DNA of 64,000 bases from JAHEJA01 sp965656445 (GTDB taxonomy: Bacteria > Pseudomonadota > Alphaproteobacteria > Rhodobacterales > Rhodobacteraceae): positions 1-64,000 of the forward strand of contig CBFHKO010000010.1 in assembly GCA_965656445.1 (NCBI GenBank), in the 5' to 3' direction. Positions within the stretch are counted from its first letter, which is position 1. Every line of letters begins with the position of its first letter. The notes beneath the pieces were generated by a model. The model did no database searches, was not told the DNA's origin, and saw only the letters and a program-made list of their open reading frames with translations. This document shows, piece by piece, positions 24,831-34,337 of the stretch. The position numbers and the translations under genes are program-made.

Positions 24831-26267
24831 TTAAGCCGCATCACGACGCGATTGGCTCACGTCCAAAGGGAACACCTTGGCCGCATTGAGCAACCATTTG
24901 GGATCAAACACATCTTTGATTTTCATCTGCGCTTCTAGATCGACGTCGCTAAATTGAACGCTCATCAAGTCGCGCTTTTCAATGCCCACCCCATGTTCAC
25001 CTGTGAGGCACCCGCCCACTTCGACACAGAGCTTGAGGATTTCCGCGCCAAATGCCTCGCATTTTTCAAGATCACCGGGAGTGTTGGCATTATACAAAAT
25101 CAGCGGATGCATGTTCCCATCCCCTGCATGAAAGACGTTTCCCACATCCAATCCAAACTCTTGGCTCATCTCTCCAATACGGCGAAGAACAAACGGCAAT
25201 TGGTTCACAGGGATCGTTCCGTCCAAGCACATGTAATCATTGATCTGACCCATTGCCCCGAAGGCAGATTTGCGCCCCAACCAAATCCGCGCGGCTTGAT
25301 CCGCATCTTTGGCTTCTCTGAGTTCCACGGGATTATGTCGCCGCGCAATATCGAGGATTTTGTCCAATTGTTCTTGGATTTCGTCTGCGCTGCCTTCGAC
25401 TTCGACGATCAAGAGCGCTTCGCAATCGGGATACCCAGCGCCTGCAAAAGCCTCAGTCGTTTGGATACAGAGCCGATCCATAAATTCAATCGCCACAGGC
25501 AAGACGCCTGCCTTGATAATATCGGACACACATTGACCTGCCACTTCGTTGCTATCAAAGCCCATCAACACTGGGCGCGCACCCTCGGGTTTATGCAAAA
25601 TGCGCAAGGTGGCCTCAGTCACAACACCGATCTGACCCTCAGAGCCACAAATGACACCCAGCAAATCCAACCCAGCGGAATCAAGATGGGCACCGCCGAT
25701 ATCCATGATTTCGCCCGCCATCGTGACCATACGAACGCCCAAGAGGTTGTTCGAGGTGACCCCATATTTCAAACAATGCGCCCCACCGGAATTCATCGCA
25801 ATATTTCCAGCAATCGCACAGGCAAGCTGGCTCGATGGATCAGGGGCATAGAAAAACCCGTCTTCTTCGATTACGCCAGTTACACTTAGGTTGGTCCGAC
25901 CCGTTTGCACGCGCACGATGCGATTGTCGTAATCGGTTTCAAGCACGTCATTCATCCGCGCGACACCCAAAATCACACAATCCGCTGTAGGCAAAGCCCC
26001 CCCTGCCAAGGACGTCCCTGCCCCGCGTGGCACAACGGGAACGTCGAATTGATTGCAGATCTTCATAACCTCAGCGACCTCTTCGGTCGTTGAGGGAAGG
26101 ACAGCCAACATGGGAGGACAGCGATACGCCGAGAGGCCATCACATTCATAGGCACGCGTCTCAGCTGGATCTTCGATAACGGCAGTATGCGGCAAAACTT
26201 GACGCAAGAGGTTCGCTATCTGTTGCTTTTTCAAAAGGATGTCAGACTTGGGTCTTGGCATTTCCAT
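24831..26267 (-). CDS. glcD: Glycolate oxidase subunit GlcD
   Basis: A 478-residue catalytic flavoprotein. The PCMH FAD domain has VVPRGAGTSLAGGALP and GNIAMNSGGAHCLKYG; the C-terminal substrate domain has GNVFHAGDGNMHPLILY and GGCLTGEHGVGIEKRDLM. The ATG at 26267 lies eight bases from GAGG; the ATG six bases earlier is too close. First gene of the glcDEF operon. D-lactate dehydrogenase subunits look similar, but the three-gene context favours glycolate. Confidence 0.96.
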   Translation of the reverse strand: MEMPRPKSDILLKKQQIANLLRQVLPHTAVIEDPAETRAYECDGLSAYRCPPMLAVLPSTTEEVAEVMKICNQFDVPVVPRGAGTSLAGGALPTADCVILGVARMNDVLETDYDNRIVRVQTGRTNLSVTGVIEEDGFFYAPDPSSQLACAIAGNIAMNSGGAHCLKYGVTSNNLLGVRMVTMAGEIMDIGGAHLDSAGLDLLGVICGSEGQIGVVTEATLRILHKPEGARPVLMGFDSNEVAGQCVSDIIKAGVLPVAIEFMDRLCIQTTEAFAGAGYPDCEALLIVEVEGSADEIQEQLDKILDIARRHNPVELREAKDADQAARIWLGRKSAFGAMGQINDYMCLDGTIPVNQLPFVLRRIGEMSQEFGLDVGNVFHAGDGNMHPLILYNANTPGDLEKCEAFGAEILKLCVEVGGCLTGEHGVGIEKRDLMSVQFSDVDLEAQMKIKDVFDPKWLLNAAKVFPLDVSQSRRDAA

Positions 26268-26348
26268 GGGCATATCCTCACAATTGGTAAACAAAATATA
26301 CCAATTTCTTTAATTGGCAAGAGGAAAGGAACCCTTTAGACAAAGGCT

Positions 26349-27056
26349 ATGACCTGGAGCGACCGCCTTTCCCTATTTTCAAACACAGATTACTTTGCTG
26401 TTTTCTTGCTCTTTTTGACGTGGAGTGTTTCGACTTATTTTATCGAGAACCCACCTGAGAACAAACCATCCGTTGCTTCCCTCATGTCGCATTTCCGCCG
26501 CGACTGGATGCGCAAGATGGTCGAGAGAGAAGTCCGAATTTTTGATTCTCAGATCATGAATGGGCTCCGGCAGGGGACCGCCTTTTTTGCCTCCGCCACC
26601 ATGATCTCTGTTGGCGGCATTCTCGCGCTGATTGGTAATACGGATTTGTTAGCAGGCGTCGCAAGTGACCTGACCCTGAACCAAACCCCGAAAATTGTGT
26701 ACGAAATCAAAATGATGCTTACATTGATTTTTGTGACCAATGGATTTCTGAAATTCGTGTGGTCTCATCGGCTGTTTGGGTATTGCGCCATTTTGATTGC
26801 TTCGGTTCCCAATGATCCTAACGACCCCCAAGCGCTCTCACGAGCAATGACAGCGGGTGAAGTGAATGTCACCGCTGCGCGCAGTTATAACCGCGGGCTA
26901 CGCGCTGTTTATTTTTCAATTGCATCGGTTGCTTGGCTGCTTGGTCCTGTCGCACTGATAATAGCAACAGTGGTCACGATGGGCGTTTTATGGCGCCGCG
27001 AATTCATGTCCGTGTCGAGACAGCTTTTGATAAAAGACCTGCAATCCATCGATTAA
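26349..27056 (+). CDS. DUF599 membrane protein
   Basis: A 235-residue protein with four membrane segments (about 15-32, 74-95, 118-137 and 190-216). NGLRQGTAFFASATMISVGG and the FVWSHRLFGYCAILIASVP loop are the DUF599 hallmarks. Function is unknown. It is divergent from glcD, and its end overlaps the end of the DUF4159-cluster gene by four bases. Confidence 0.88.
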   Translation: MTWSDRLSLFSNTDYFAVFLLFLTWSVSTYFIENPPENKPSVASLMSHFRRDWMRKMVEREVRIFDSQIMNGLRQGTAFFASATMISVGGILALIGNTDLLAGVASDLTLNQTPKIVYEIKMMLTLIFVTNGFLKFVWSHRLFGYCAILIASVPNDPNDPQALSRAMTAGEVNVTAARSYNRGLRAVYFSIASVAWLLGPVALIIATVVTMGVLWRREFMSVSRQLLIKDLQSID

Positions 27057-29092
27057 GGTCGGCGCGCTTCATGCAGCCATCCTCCGATGACGAAGGATAG
27101 CAATAGCACAAAGGCCAACCACAGAGGAATCAGCGGCTTTGATGCGATGCTAATGACATCTTGGGCATTCCTTGGTGTTATCCCCATCCAATTCGGCCCA
27201 GCGCTGACGCGATTTACATTGACCTCGCGTATCCGAGGCATACCCTCTTCTATCCAAAACGTGCCCCCATTTGTTGCCTGTATCAGCGGCGCCAAATCTG
27301 TTTGTGTGCTCAATGGGTTTTCAAATTCCTTGGATGACGTATCCCCCAAGGCAAAGACCGTATCCAAGATACCATCCGTCAACCGAAATAATCCAATTTC
27401 ATCACTTGCAAAGCGCGACTGAAATTCACCCTCACGGAGTTTGTCGAAGGTCAGGATATAACGCTCCCCACTTGGTGAGGTAATTTCTGCATCCGGAACA
27501 GTCGCCTCAAGGCTTCGACGCGTCACAGTTATTCCATTCGCGTCATGAGCAACCGATAGCGTTTCTTCTTCTAATTCGGGTTCTTTCATCAACCAATGCG
27601 ACAGCCTGCGCAAAAGCTCGGGTTGTGGGCCGCCACCTTCGAAATTACGGCCCCATAGCCACGTTTGATCAGACAGTAACAAGGCAACGCGCCCATCCTC
27701 CACACGATCCAACACAAGCAAAGGTTCCTCATCGATCCCAGACAAAACTGTTTGACCCGCAGGTGGTTCAACGCCAATCTGCCGCAACCATGGTCCCCAC
27801 ACGTCGGGTTGCGCGAGGTCTTGCGTCACAGGGTGGCGTTGACCGATATCAGACAGCTTGGGTTGGAATTTTTGCGACAACACACGGCCATTAGGGGATG
27901 CGGGTAGGATGTCTTGCAACGGTGAGCGCGAAATTGACGAGGCCCCTGCAAAATCTGGACCTGCCGCAATGAGCAAGGCGCCCCCCTCATTTACATAGCG
28001 CACGACATTTTCCAAATAAGCGGTCGGCAAAATGCCACGACGTTTAAAACGGTCAAAGATAATCAAATCAAAATCATCTATTTTATCCATGAACAATTCA
28101 CGTGTCGGAAACGCGATCAAAGACAGTTCCGACACTGGGACGCCATCACGTTTTTCAGGCGGGCGCAAAATTGTAAAATGAACCAAATCTACTGAGCTGT
28201 CGGATTTGAGTAAATTTCGCCACGTCCGTGTTCCCGCATTTGGTAATCCTGAGACCAACAAAACCCGCAATCGATCGCGGATCCCATTTATGGACACGAT
28301 CGCAGTATTGTTGATTGCGGTGAGCTCTCCGTCCATCACCCCTGTTTCCAATTTCAAGATATTGGTGCCCCCATGCGCCAAAGGCAGGGACACATCAACA
28401 ACCCGTCCTTTTTCAACCGTGAACTCAAAAGGGGTGCCCCCATCTATTGAGATTGTGAGCGGAACCAGCTGATCTTGATTTGGTGCGGGGCCTATGTCTT
28501 CGACGGCCAACCTTAGGGTCACATTTTCACCGAGAACGCCAAAAGCGGGGACTGTATCAAGACGAATTCGGCGATCCCAATCCGTTTGCCGACCTGTCAT
28601 CAAATGATGCACAGGAGCCGCAATATCGGGCAAACCAGTGTCGTGAATGACGCCATCAGACACAATAAAGACCCCTGCTATCTGCGCAGCAGGATGCGCA
28701 TTCAATGCCTCAACCAAAGCGGAAACGAGCAATGTTCCCTGATCATCGACGCTGTCTTCAACAGAGTACTGGAACACTTGAATATTCGGCTCTTTTTCAA
28801 AATGCGCTAGCAGCCGTTCGACGGCAATGTCTTGTTGTTCTTGGCGATCTCCTAAGGTTTGGGATCGTGTCTTATCCTCAATAACTAGGACGATATCATC
28901 TAAATACTCCACATCTTTTGTCTGCGATTGGGGATTAAGGATCACTCCGATCAACAGCAAAATCGCAAGGCTGCGCAATATGGAACCTCTTGCGCCACGC
29001 CAAAGCAAGCCAAGGATCGTAAGACCGCCCAATCCCAGCAGCACCCAAACCACGTCCCAGGTCACAAGAGGTTGAAAAACAATGCTCTCCAT
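27053..29092 (-). CDS. Large membrane protein with vWA-like and GATase-like domains
   Basis: A 679-residue protein. Two membrane helices open it (about 12-27 and 35-50); one ends it (LIPLWLAFVLLLSFVIGG). The region VLVIEDKTRSQTLGDRQEQQ to VFIVSDGVIHDTG resembles a vWA-type fold, and NEGGALLIAAGPDF recalls a glutamine-amidotransferase-like fold without the catalytic Cys. It is the last of four coupled genes with MoxR and DUF58. Homologues sit in the same place in other alphaproteobacteria. Function unknown; a surface or periplasmic complex remodelled by MoxR is an inference. Confidence 0.8.
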   Translation of the reverse strand: MESIVFQPLVTWDVVWVLLGLGGLTILGLLWRGARGSILRSLAILLLIGVILNPQSQTKDVEYLDDIVLVIEDKTRSQTLGDRQEQQDIAVERLLAHFEKEPNIQVFQYSVEDSVDDQGTLLVSALVEALNAHPAAQIAGVFIVSDGVIHDTGLPDIAAPVHHLMTGRQTDWDRRIRLDTVPAFGVLGENVTLRLAVEDIGPAPNQDQLVPLTISIDGGTPFEFTVEKGRVVDVSLPLAHGGTNILKLETGVMDGELTAINNTAIVSINGIRDRLRVLLVSGLPNAGTRTWRNLLKSDSSVDLVHFTILRPPEKRDGVPVSELSLIAFPTRELFMDKIDDFDLIIFDRFKRRGILPTAYLENVVRYVNEGGALLIAAGPDFAGASSISRSPLQDILPASPNGRVLSQKFQPKLSDIGQRHPVTQDLAQPDVWGPWLRQIGVEPPAGQTVLSGIDEEPLLVLDRVEDGRVALLLSDQTWLWGRNFEGGGPQPELLRRLSHWLMKEPELEEETLSVAHDANGITVTRRSLEATVPDAEITSPSGERYILTFDKLREGEFQSRFASDEIGLFRLTDGILDTVFALGDTSSKEFENPLSTQTDLAPLIQATNGGTFWIEEGMPRIREVNVNRVSAGPNWMGITPRNAQDVISIASKPLIPLWLAFVLLLSFVIGGWLHEARRP

Positions 29093-31803
29093 TAGTCCCC
29101 CAACCTATTTAGCAAGGCAGGCACGTGAACTTGGTCAGATTTGTAATTTCCCGTCAAAATATACATGATCAAATTCACACCAAACCGATAGGCCAATTCG
29201 CGTTGGCGTTCCCCTTGGAACCCGCTCCCAACAGGAAGCATCGGATCGCCATCCTCACGCATCGCCCAAGCCGCTGCCCAATCATTTCCACCGACCAAAA
29301 CAGGGGACACACCGTCGTTTAAAGGCCGAAAAGGAAGCCCTTCTGGCTGTGGCCCTTTTTCCAATGTCGCCTCAACCCAAAGGTCACCATTCGGATATCG
29401 TCCTGGAAACCGGTCCAACAAATAAAATGTACGCGTTAAAACGTGATCGCTTGGCACGGGTTCCAACGGTGGAATTGCAAGCCTCTCGGACAAAGTGACA
29501 AGTGCCGAATTCGTACGACCGCTTGAAATATCCGCATCTCGTGTATCAAACAGAATAACACCGCCTGTTGAGAGATAGCTGTTCAATTTGTCATAAGCGG
29601 CCTGACTCAATTCCCCTTGTTTCTGCGTTACAGGCCAATACAAAAACGGGTACATACCCAAGGGATCCGTTTCGAGGTTTACGCTGTGCGGGGGATCAGG
29701 TTCAACAGATGTCCGAAAAAACAAAACATCCGTCAGGCCAACCATGCCAGCCAAGGCAATTTCATCGACCTTCGCATCCCCTGTCACCACATGCGCCAAG
29801 ACGACTTCTTGGGGCTCTTGCAGGCTTTGGTCTTGGGCATAGGCGCTCGATCCATCAACTAGACAGAGGCTCACAACCCCTATCGCTATAGACACCGCTG
29901 AAACTCGACGTTGGGAAAAGATCAAAATCATAATCCATGAGTCCAAGACAAATCCCAATAGTGCCGCGAGGAAGAAATACTTGGCCAGATAAACAGCGTT
30001 ATAAGACGTCTCAGTCAGGGTTAGAACCGCGTCCGGCCAAGTCACCGGTGCAAATGCTGCGTCATCGATGATAAAATTCAGCGTCGCAACTTTGGAATTA
30101 TGTGTATAACGCCCCGGCAAAAAGTTTGGCTCAAACTCAGGATTGGCAAGCCTGCCACCTTGGATGCTCACAAAATCAGAGCCATCGATTAATCGACCTG
30201 TCCCCGTCATCACCTCACGGGGGCGCCAAAGCGATGACTCATCAAAGGTATGTTCATCAAGATTGGGGGCCGTGGAACTTAGCCGCTCTAACATATCCAA
30301 GAACAATTCACTCAGCGGCAGGTTTGACCATTCTGGATTTGCGGAGACATGGAACAAGACGATTTGCCCAGCGCCGACAAAACGCCGAGTAACGAGAGGC
30401 GTTCCATCCTGTAACCGCGCAATCACGCGTGGTTCAAGCTCGGGCGACGGTTGTGCCAAAACCTGCGCATAAACGCGCGAATCTTGTGGGACAGGCAGGC
30501 CATAAAATGGGCTATCTGACGAAAAGGGGCGTACTTCTTTCGGGCTACCCCATGTCATCGCACCCCCAAGGCTTCGACCACCGGGGCGCAGGCCAACGGG
30601 CAAAAAGGGATCATCTGAGAGCGAATTGACCGTTTTAGCCGCCAAGCTTGGCCCCGCAAACCGGATGAGCGTCCCCCCACCCTCAAGCCAAGTTGTCAAT
30701 TGATCTGGATTGGTCACGGCGAAATCATCTGTCAAAACAATCGCATTCGGATTGGCCTGAATAAGCGCGGCCATACTGCCATAGACCAAATCAACGTCTT
30801 CATTAAGAGCTGTTTTCAAATAGTGGTTTGGATCAAGCAAGGCATCTGTTTCGTCGAGGCCCCGCGATGAAATTAACCCAATTTCGCGAACCTTTAGGGA
30901 GGCTTGCGCCAATCGGTGAGCACTTGCATAAGCCTCACCTGCAATCCGAAACCCCTCAACGCGTGCCAAAATTTCAACGGGGATCGCCATAGAAACGGAT
31001 GCATTTGCTGTGCCCTGATCGAAGGAAATAGTCGCGCTTTGCAATACGGTTTGTCGCCCGTTCAAATCAGCCCCGTAGGCTTCAATCGTTTGTTCTTCTG
31101 CTTGCTCCGCTTGGCTCCGTAAAACGGAAATCTGAATTTGCCCGCCCTCGCGGCTGAGAGAAGCAACATGAAACGCTTGCGATGTTGGTGTGACATAGAC
31201 CTGACCCTTTTGGTCAAAGTGCTCAAAGAGTGCGCCCCGCTCTCGACCATACCCGATACCGTCATTCAGCCAAATCGTGTCATATTGCTCAACATCCATA
31301 TCCCCAATGGCGTCCAAGGCCTCAGAGAAATTTGGTAAAACAGCCTGTGCAATCAATATATCATCGCGCTGCAAAAGCCCTTGAGCCGTTTCAAATATCA
31401 CAGGCTTGGGATCCGCCAAATTCAACACACCGACCAAACGATCCGCTTGCGCAGCATCGCTTAGATGTTGCTCAAGCTGGGTTTCGTTTACTCTTTGCTG
31501 AGCATTCGACACCCAACCGCCGTCATAGACGATCAACACACGATCCGCCATTTGCGTGTCGGTCTTTGGAGCCAGCATCGGGCCAGACAGGCCCACGATC
31601 AGAGCGGTCACAATCATGAGCCGAAGCAAAATCAACCACCACGGCGTATGCGCAGCCACTTTGGTCTTGTCCTGAAGCCCCAAAAGCAAATTGAGACCAC
31701 CAAAGACAATGCGCTTGGGCGCCGGTGGCATTGCACGAAGCAATACCCACAAGACGGGCAACAGGACTAATCCAGCCAAGACCCAAGGCGCGACAAAACT
31801 CAT
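29092..31803 (-). CDS. DUF4159-domain protein with BatA N-terminus
   Basis: A 903-residue membrane protein. The start FVAPWVLAGLVLLPVLWVLLR and the PPAPKRIVFGG stretch are the N-terminal BatA (aerotolerance) membrane domain. A large periplasmic part follows, then a membrane helix near 610-640, and a C-terminal DUF4159 domain with LYWPVTQKQGELS and GGVILFDTRDAD. Its stop overlaps the start of the next gene. Together with MoxR and DUF58 it forms the usual set whose exact role is unsettled. Confidence 0.87.
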   Translation of the reverse strand: MSFVAPWVLAGLVLLPVLWVLLRAMPPAPKRIVFGGLNLLLGLQDKTKVAAHTPWWLILLRLMIVTALIVGLSGPMLAPKTDTQMADRVLIVYDGGWVSNAQQRVNETQLEQHLSDAAQADRLVGVLNLADPKPVIFETAQGLLQRDDILIAQAVLPNFSEALDAIGDMDVEQYDTIWLNDGIGYGRERGALFEHFDQKGQVYVTPTSQAFHVASLSREGGQIQISVLRSQAEQAEEQTIEAYGADLNGRQTVLQSATISFDQGTANASVSMAIPVEILARVEGFRIAGEAYASAHRLAQASLKVREIGLISSRGLDETDALLDPNHYLKTALNEDVDLVYGSMAALIQANPNAIVLTDDFAVTNPDQLTTWLEGGGTLIRFAGPSLAAKTVNSLSDDPFLPVGLRPGGRSLGGAMTWGSPKEVRPFSSDSPFYGLPVPQDSRVYAQVLAQPSPELEPRVIARLQDGTPLVTRRFVGAGQIVLFHVSANPEWSNLPLSELFLDMLERLSSTAPNLDEHTFDESSLWRPREVMTGTGRLIDGSDFVSIQGGRLANPEFEPNFLPGRYTHNSKVATLNFIIDDAAFAPVTWPDAVLTLTETSYNAVYLAKYFFLAALLGFVLDSWIMILIFSQRRVSAVSIAIGVVSLCLVDGSSAYAQDQSLQEPQEVVLAHVVTGDAKVDEIALAGMVGLTDVLFFRTSVEPDPPHSVNLETDPLGMYPFLYWPVTQKQGELSQAAYDKLNSYLSTGGVILFDTRDADISSGRTNSALVTLSERLAIPPLEPVPSDHVLTRTFYLLDRFPGRYPNGDLWVEATLEKGPQPEGLPFRPLNDGVSPVLVGGNDWAAAWAMREDGDPMLPVGSGFQGERQRELAYRFGVNLIMYILTGNYKSDQVHVPALLNRLGD

Positions 31804-32660
31804 CTCTGCCCTCGCTTTGATAAAGAGAGGTGAAGGTTTTGCATGACGTTCAAATACGGTCGATCCGTGGTGGCAAAAAGATATGTCCAGTTGGCCCGCT
31901 TTGCCAAAACCGTTAAGGCATCGCGCCGTTGGGCAAAGCGTTCAAGATAGGCTTGACGCAAATCCTGCGCCATATGCGTTTCATGAACCTCTGACGCGCC
32001 TCCCCCCTGAAACAGAACCCGCCCCTTGAACGGGAAACTGACCTCCACAGGATCAACGAGTTGCAAGAGCACACCAGATTGCCCAACATCAGAGGCCTGT
32101 GCCACGAAATTTTCGATAGCGTCCATGTCACCCAAAACATCAGAAATCAGCAAATTCATCGACTTTGATGTTGGCTGTGCTGCTTGCAAATCACTGAGCT
32201 GTGCCTCTAATCCTGCGTGAATACTTTGAATACCGATCTCGCCACCTACGGCCCGTTTTTCATCCCCGATAAGGCCTATCTTTTCCCCAGATTTGGCCGC
32301 AAGCTGTGACGCGGCTAATGCCAGCACAGATCCATAATAAGATTTGGTCGCCAGTCCTGTGTCGCCCAATTGCATTCGTGCTTCGGGATCTACCCAAACC
32401 ATCAAGGATTGAGACACTTTATGTTCATATTGCCGCACAAAGAGATCATCCCCTTTGGCCGAGCGCCGCCAATCAATGGCTTGGGGTGGGTCTAGATAAT
32501 TTTCAAAGGGGCGATATTGCCAGAATTCTTCGCCAGCACCCACATCGCGCCGACCGTGTTCGCCAAATAGAACTTGGCGGGATAGCTCCGTGGCATGCAG
32601 CAAGAGCCCCTGAAACGGCGAGGCCAAGGCATCAGCATGTTCACGGGCTTGAAAGGTCAC
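31800..32660 (-). CDS. DUF58-domain protein
   Basis: A 286-residue protein of the DUF58 family, which has a vWA-like fold. The family core is YLDPPQAIDWRRSAKGDDLFVRQYEH, written here in two parts in order: YLDPPQAIDWRRSAK then GDDLFVRQYEH (about 52-78), followed by LMVWVDPEARM. It is coupled to MoxR upstream and to the DUF4159 gene downstream by four-base overlaps. DUF58 proteins are proposed clients or partners of MoxR ATPases. Confidence 0.92.
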   Translation of the reverse strand: MTFQAREHADALASPFQGLLLHATELSRQVLFGEHGRRDVGAGEEFWQYRPFENYLDPPQAIDWRRSAKGDDLFVRQYEHKVSQSLMVWVDPEARMQLGDTGLATKSYYGSVLALAASQLAAKSGEKIGLIGDEKRAVGGEIGIQSIHAGLEAQLSDLQAAQPTSKSMNLLISDVLGDMDAIENFVAQASDVGQSGVLLQLVDPVEVSFPFKGRVLFQGGGASEVHETHMAQDLRQAYLERFAQRRDALTVLAKRANWTYLFATTDRPYLNVMQNLHLSLSKRGQR

Positions 32661-33664
32661 GCAGACAACCCTTTTTTCAACACGGTCTCAAATTCCTGTT
32701 CAATCAATGTCTGCGCCGTTATGCCTTGGGCTTTGGCTGAAAAGGTCAATGACATGCGATGCGCCAAAGCTGGCCCCATGATCGCACGTAGGTGATCAAC
32801 GTTGGGCGCATAATCCCCGCTGAGCAAGGCATAGGCTTTGGCCCCTAAGACCAAAGCCTGCGTCGCACGCGGACCAGGCCCCCAAACAAGCGCATCCTTT
32901 ACCGCAGTTCTGGCACCCTCCTCATTAGGGCGCAAAGACCGAACTAGGTCGAGCGATAAATCCAACAAGTTTTCCCCAATCGGCATGGCGCGCACCAAGG
33001 ACTGCGCCTCCTGCAAGGAGGCAGGATCAAAAACATCCGCAGCATCCGCGGCTCGTGTCGATGTCGTGGACAAAACTATGTCTCGTTCTGTCACGCGATC
33101 GGGATAGGTCAGATCAATTTGGAACAGAAACCTGTCCAACTGTGCCTCTGGCAGAGGATATGTGCCTTCTTGTTCAATTGGGTTTTGCGTGGCCATCACG
33201 TGAAACGGCATCGGCAAATCCCGAGTCTGACCCGCAATAGATACGGACCGCTCTTGCATCGCTTGCAACAAGGCAGACTGTGTCCGAGGGCTTGCACGGT
33301 TGATTTCATCCGCCATAAACAATTGATTGAAAATCGGACCCTCAATAAATTTGAAATGGCGCTGTCCGTCTTGGGCCACATCCAAAACTTCGGACCCTAG
33401 GATATCCGAGGGCATCAAGTCTGGTGTGAATTGCACGCGCTGCGACGAGAGCCCCAAAACAGTCGACATGGTTTCCACCAAAAGAGATTTGCCAAGGCCC
33501 GGCACACCAACCAAAAGACTATGCCCCCCAGCCAAGACCGCAGATAACGCCAAGTCCACAACATCAGATTGGCCAATAAACTGTTTGGAAATCTCAGCCT
33601 TGGCCGTTGATAACCTTTGACCAATGTCATCGGCTTGTTGTTGCAAGTTTTTCAAATCTGCCAT
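32657..33664 (-). CDS. MoxR-family AAA ATPase
   Basis: A 335-residue AAA+ chaperone-like ATPase. Walker A is GVPGLGKSLLVE, Walker B is LFMADEINRA, sensor 1 is MATQNPIEQEGTYPLPEAQLD (shown as MATQNPIEQEGTYPLPEAQ), and a lid domain follows. MoxR proteins act on vWA-type partners, here DUF58 and probably the large membrane proteins after it. First gene of the cluster; divergent from DUF1285 with a 67-base promoter gap. Confidence 0.95.
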   Translation of the reverse strand: MADLKNLQQQADDIGQRLSTAKAEISKQFIGQSDVVDLALSAVLAGGHSLLVGVPGLGKSLLVETMSTVLGLSSQRVQFTPDLMPSDILGSEVLDVAQDGQRHFKFIEGPIFNQLFMADEINRASPRTQSALLQAMQERSVSIAGQTRDLPMPFHVMATQNPIEQEGTYPLPEAQLDRFLFQIDLTYPDRVTERDIVLSTTSTRAADAADVFDPASLQEAQSLVRAMPIGENLLDLSLDLVRSLRPNEEGARTAVKDALVWGPGPRATQALVLGAKAYALLSGDYAPNVDHLRAIMGPALAHRMSLTFSAKAQGITAQTLIEQEFETVLKKGLSA

Positions 33665-33731
33665 GTCAAATTCCCTGAGAACGCTATATCGTTAGTATGA
33701 TTGTATCGCAGGAAATGGAAATGGCAAAAGA

Positions 33732-34325
33732 ATGAGTGGCGAGAAATTGACAACGCCGTCCGCTGAAGGGATCGCAACAGCCGTTAGAAGCGCCTCCAAA
33801 GGTCGCGGTTTACCCCCTGTTCATCTGTGGAACCCACCTTTTTGCGGAGATTTGGACATTCGCATCGCCCGCGACGGAACGTGGTTTTACCTTGGCACCC
33901 CTATCGGGCGCTTTGAATTGGTGAAGTTGTTTTCATCGATCCTCAAGAAAGAGAATGACAAATATTACTTAGTCACGCCTGTTGAAAAAGTGGGCATCAC
34001 AGTGGATGACGCTCCTTTTGTTGCGGTGGATTTCGAGGCAGCCCAATCACAAACCGATGATCAAGTTCTGACGTTTGAAACCCATGTTGGGGATAGCGTC
34101 ATTGCAAACGCCGAAAATCCAATTCGCGTCATGCGTGACGAGACCACAGGCGAACCGTCCCCCTATGTTCACATCCGCGCAGGACTAGAGGCTCTTATCG
34201 ATCGCAAAAGCTTTTACCGATTGGTTGACCTCGGCATGCATCGCACCGTTGATGGCACTGAGTGGTTTGGCGTGATGTCCCAAGGCACTTTCTTTCCGAT
34301 CATTCCCTCGGAAGAATTGGCCTAA
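33732..34325 (+). CDS. DUF1285 family protein
   Basis: A 197-residue protein of the DUF1285 family. The signature HLWNPPFCGDLDIRIARDG (about 34-52), GRFELVKLFSSILKKE and the LVTPVEKVGI stretch match the family; structure is a two-domain alpha/beta fold. Function unknown. It ends 12 bases before the convergent polA stop. Confidence 0.9.
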   Translation: MSGEKLTTPSAEGIATAVRSASKGRGLPPVHLWNPPFCGDLDIRIARDGTWFYLGTPIGRFELVKLFSSILKKENDKYYLVTPVEKVGITVDDAPFVAVDFEAAQSQTDDQVLTFETHVGDSVIANAENPIRVMRDETTGEPSPYVHIRAGLEALIDRKSFYRLVDLGMHRTVDGTEWFGVMSQGTFFPIIPSEELA

Positions 34326-34337
34326 ACCACCACACCA

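Noticed and set aside
24954..25889. Long open frame (311 codons) on the plus strand
   Set aside because: It is antisense to glcD, which has full family motifs; the frame is a shadow of third-position composition.
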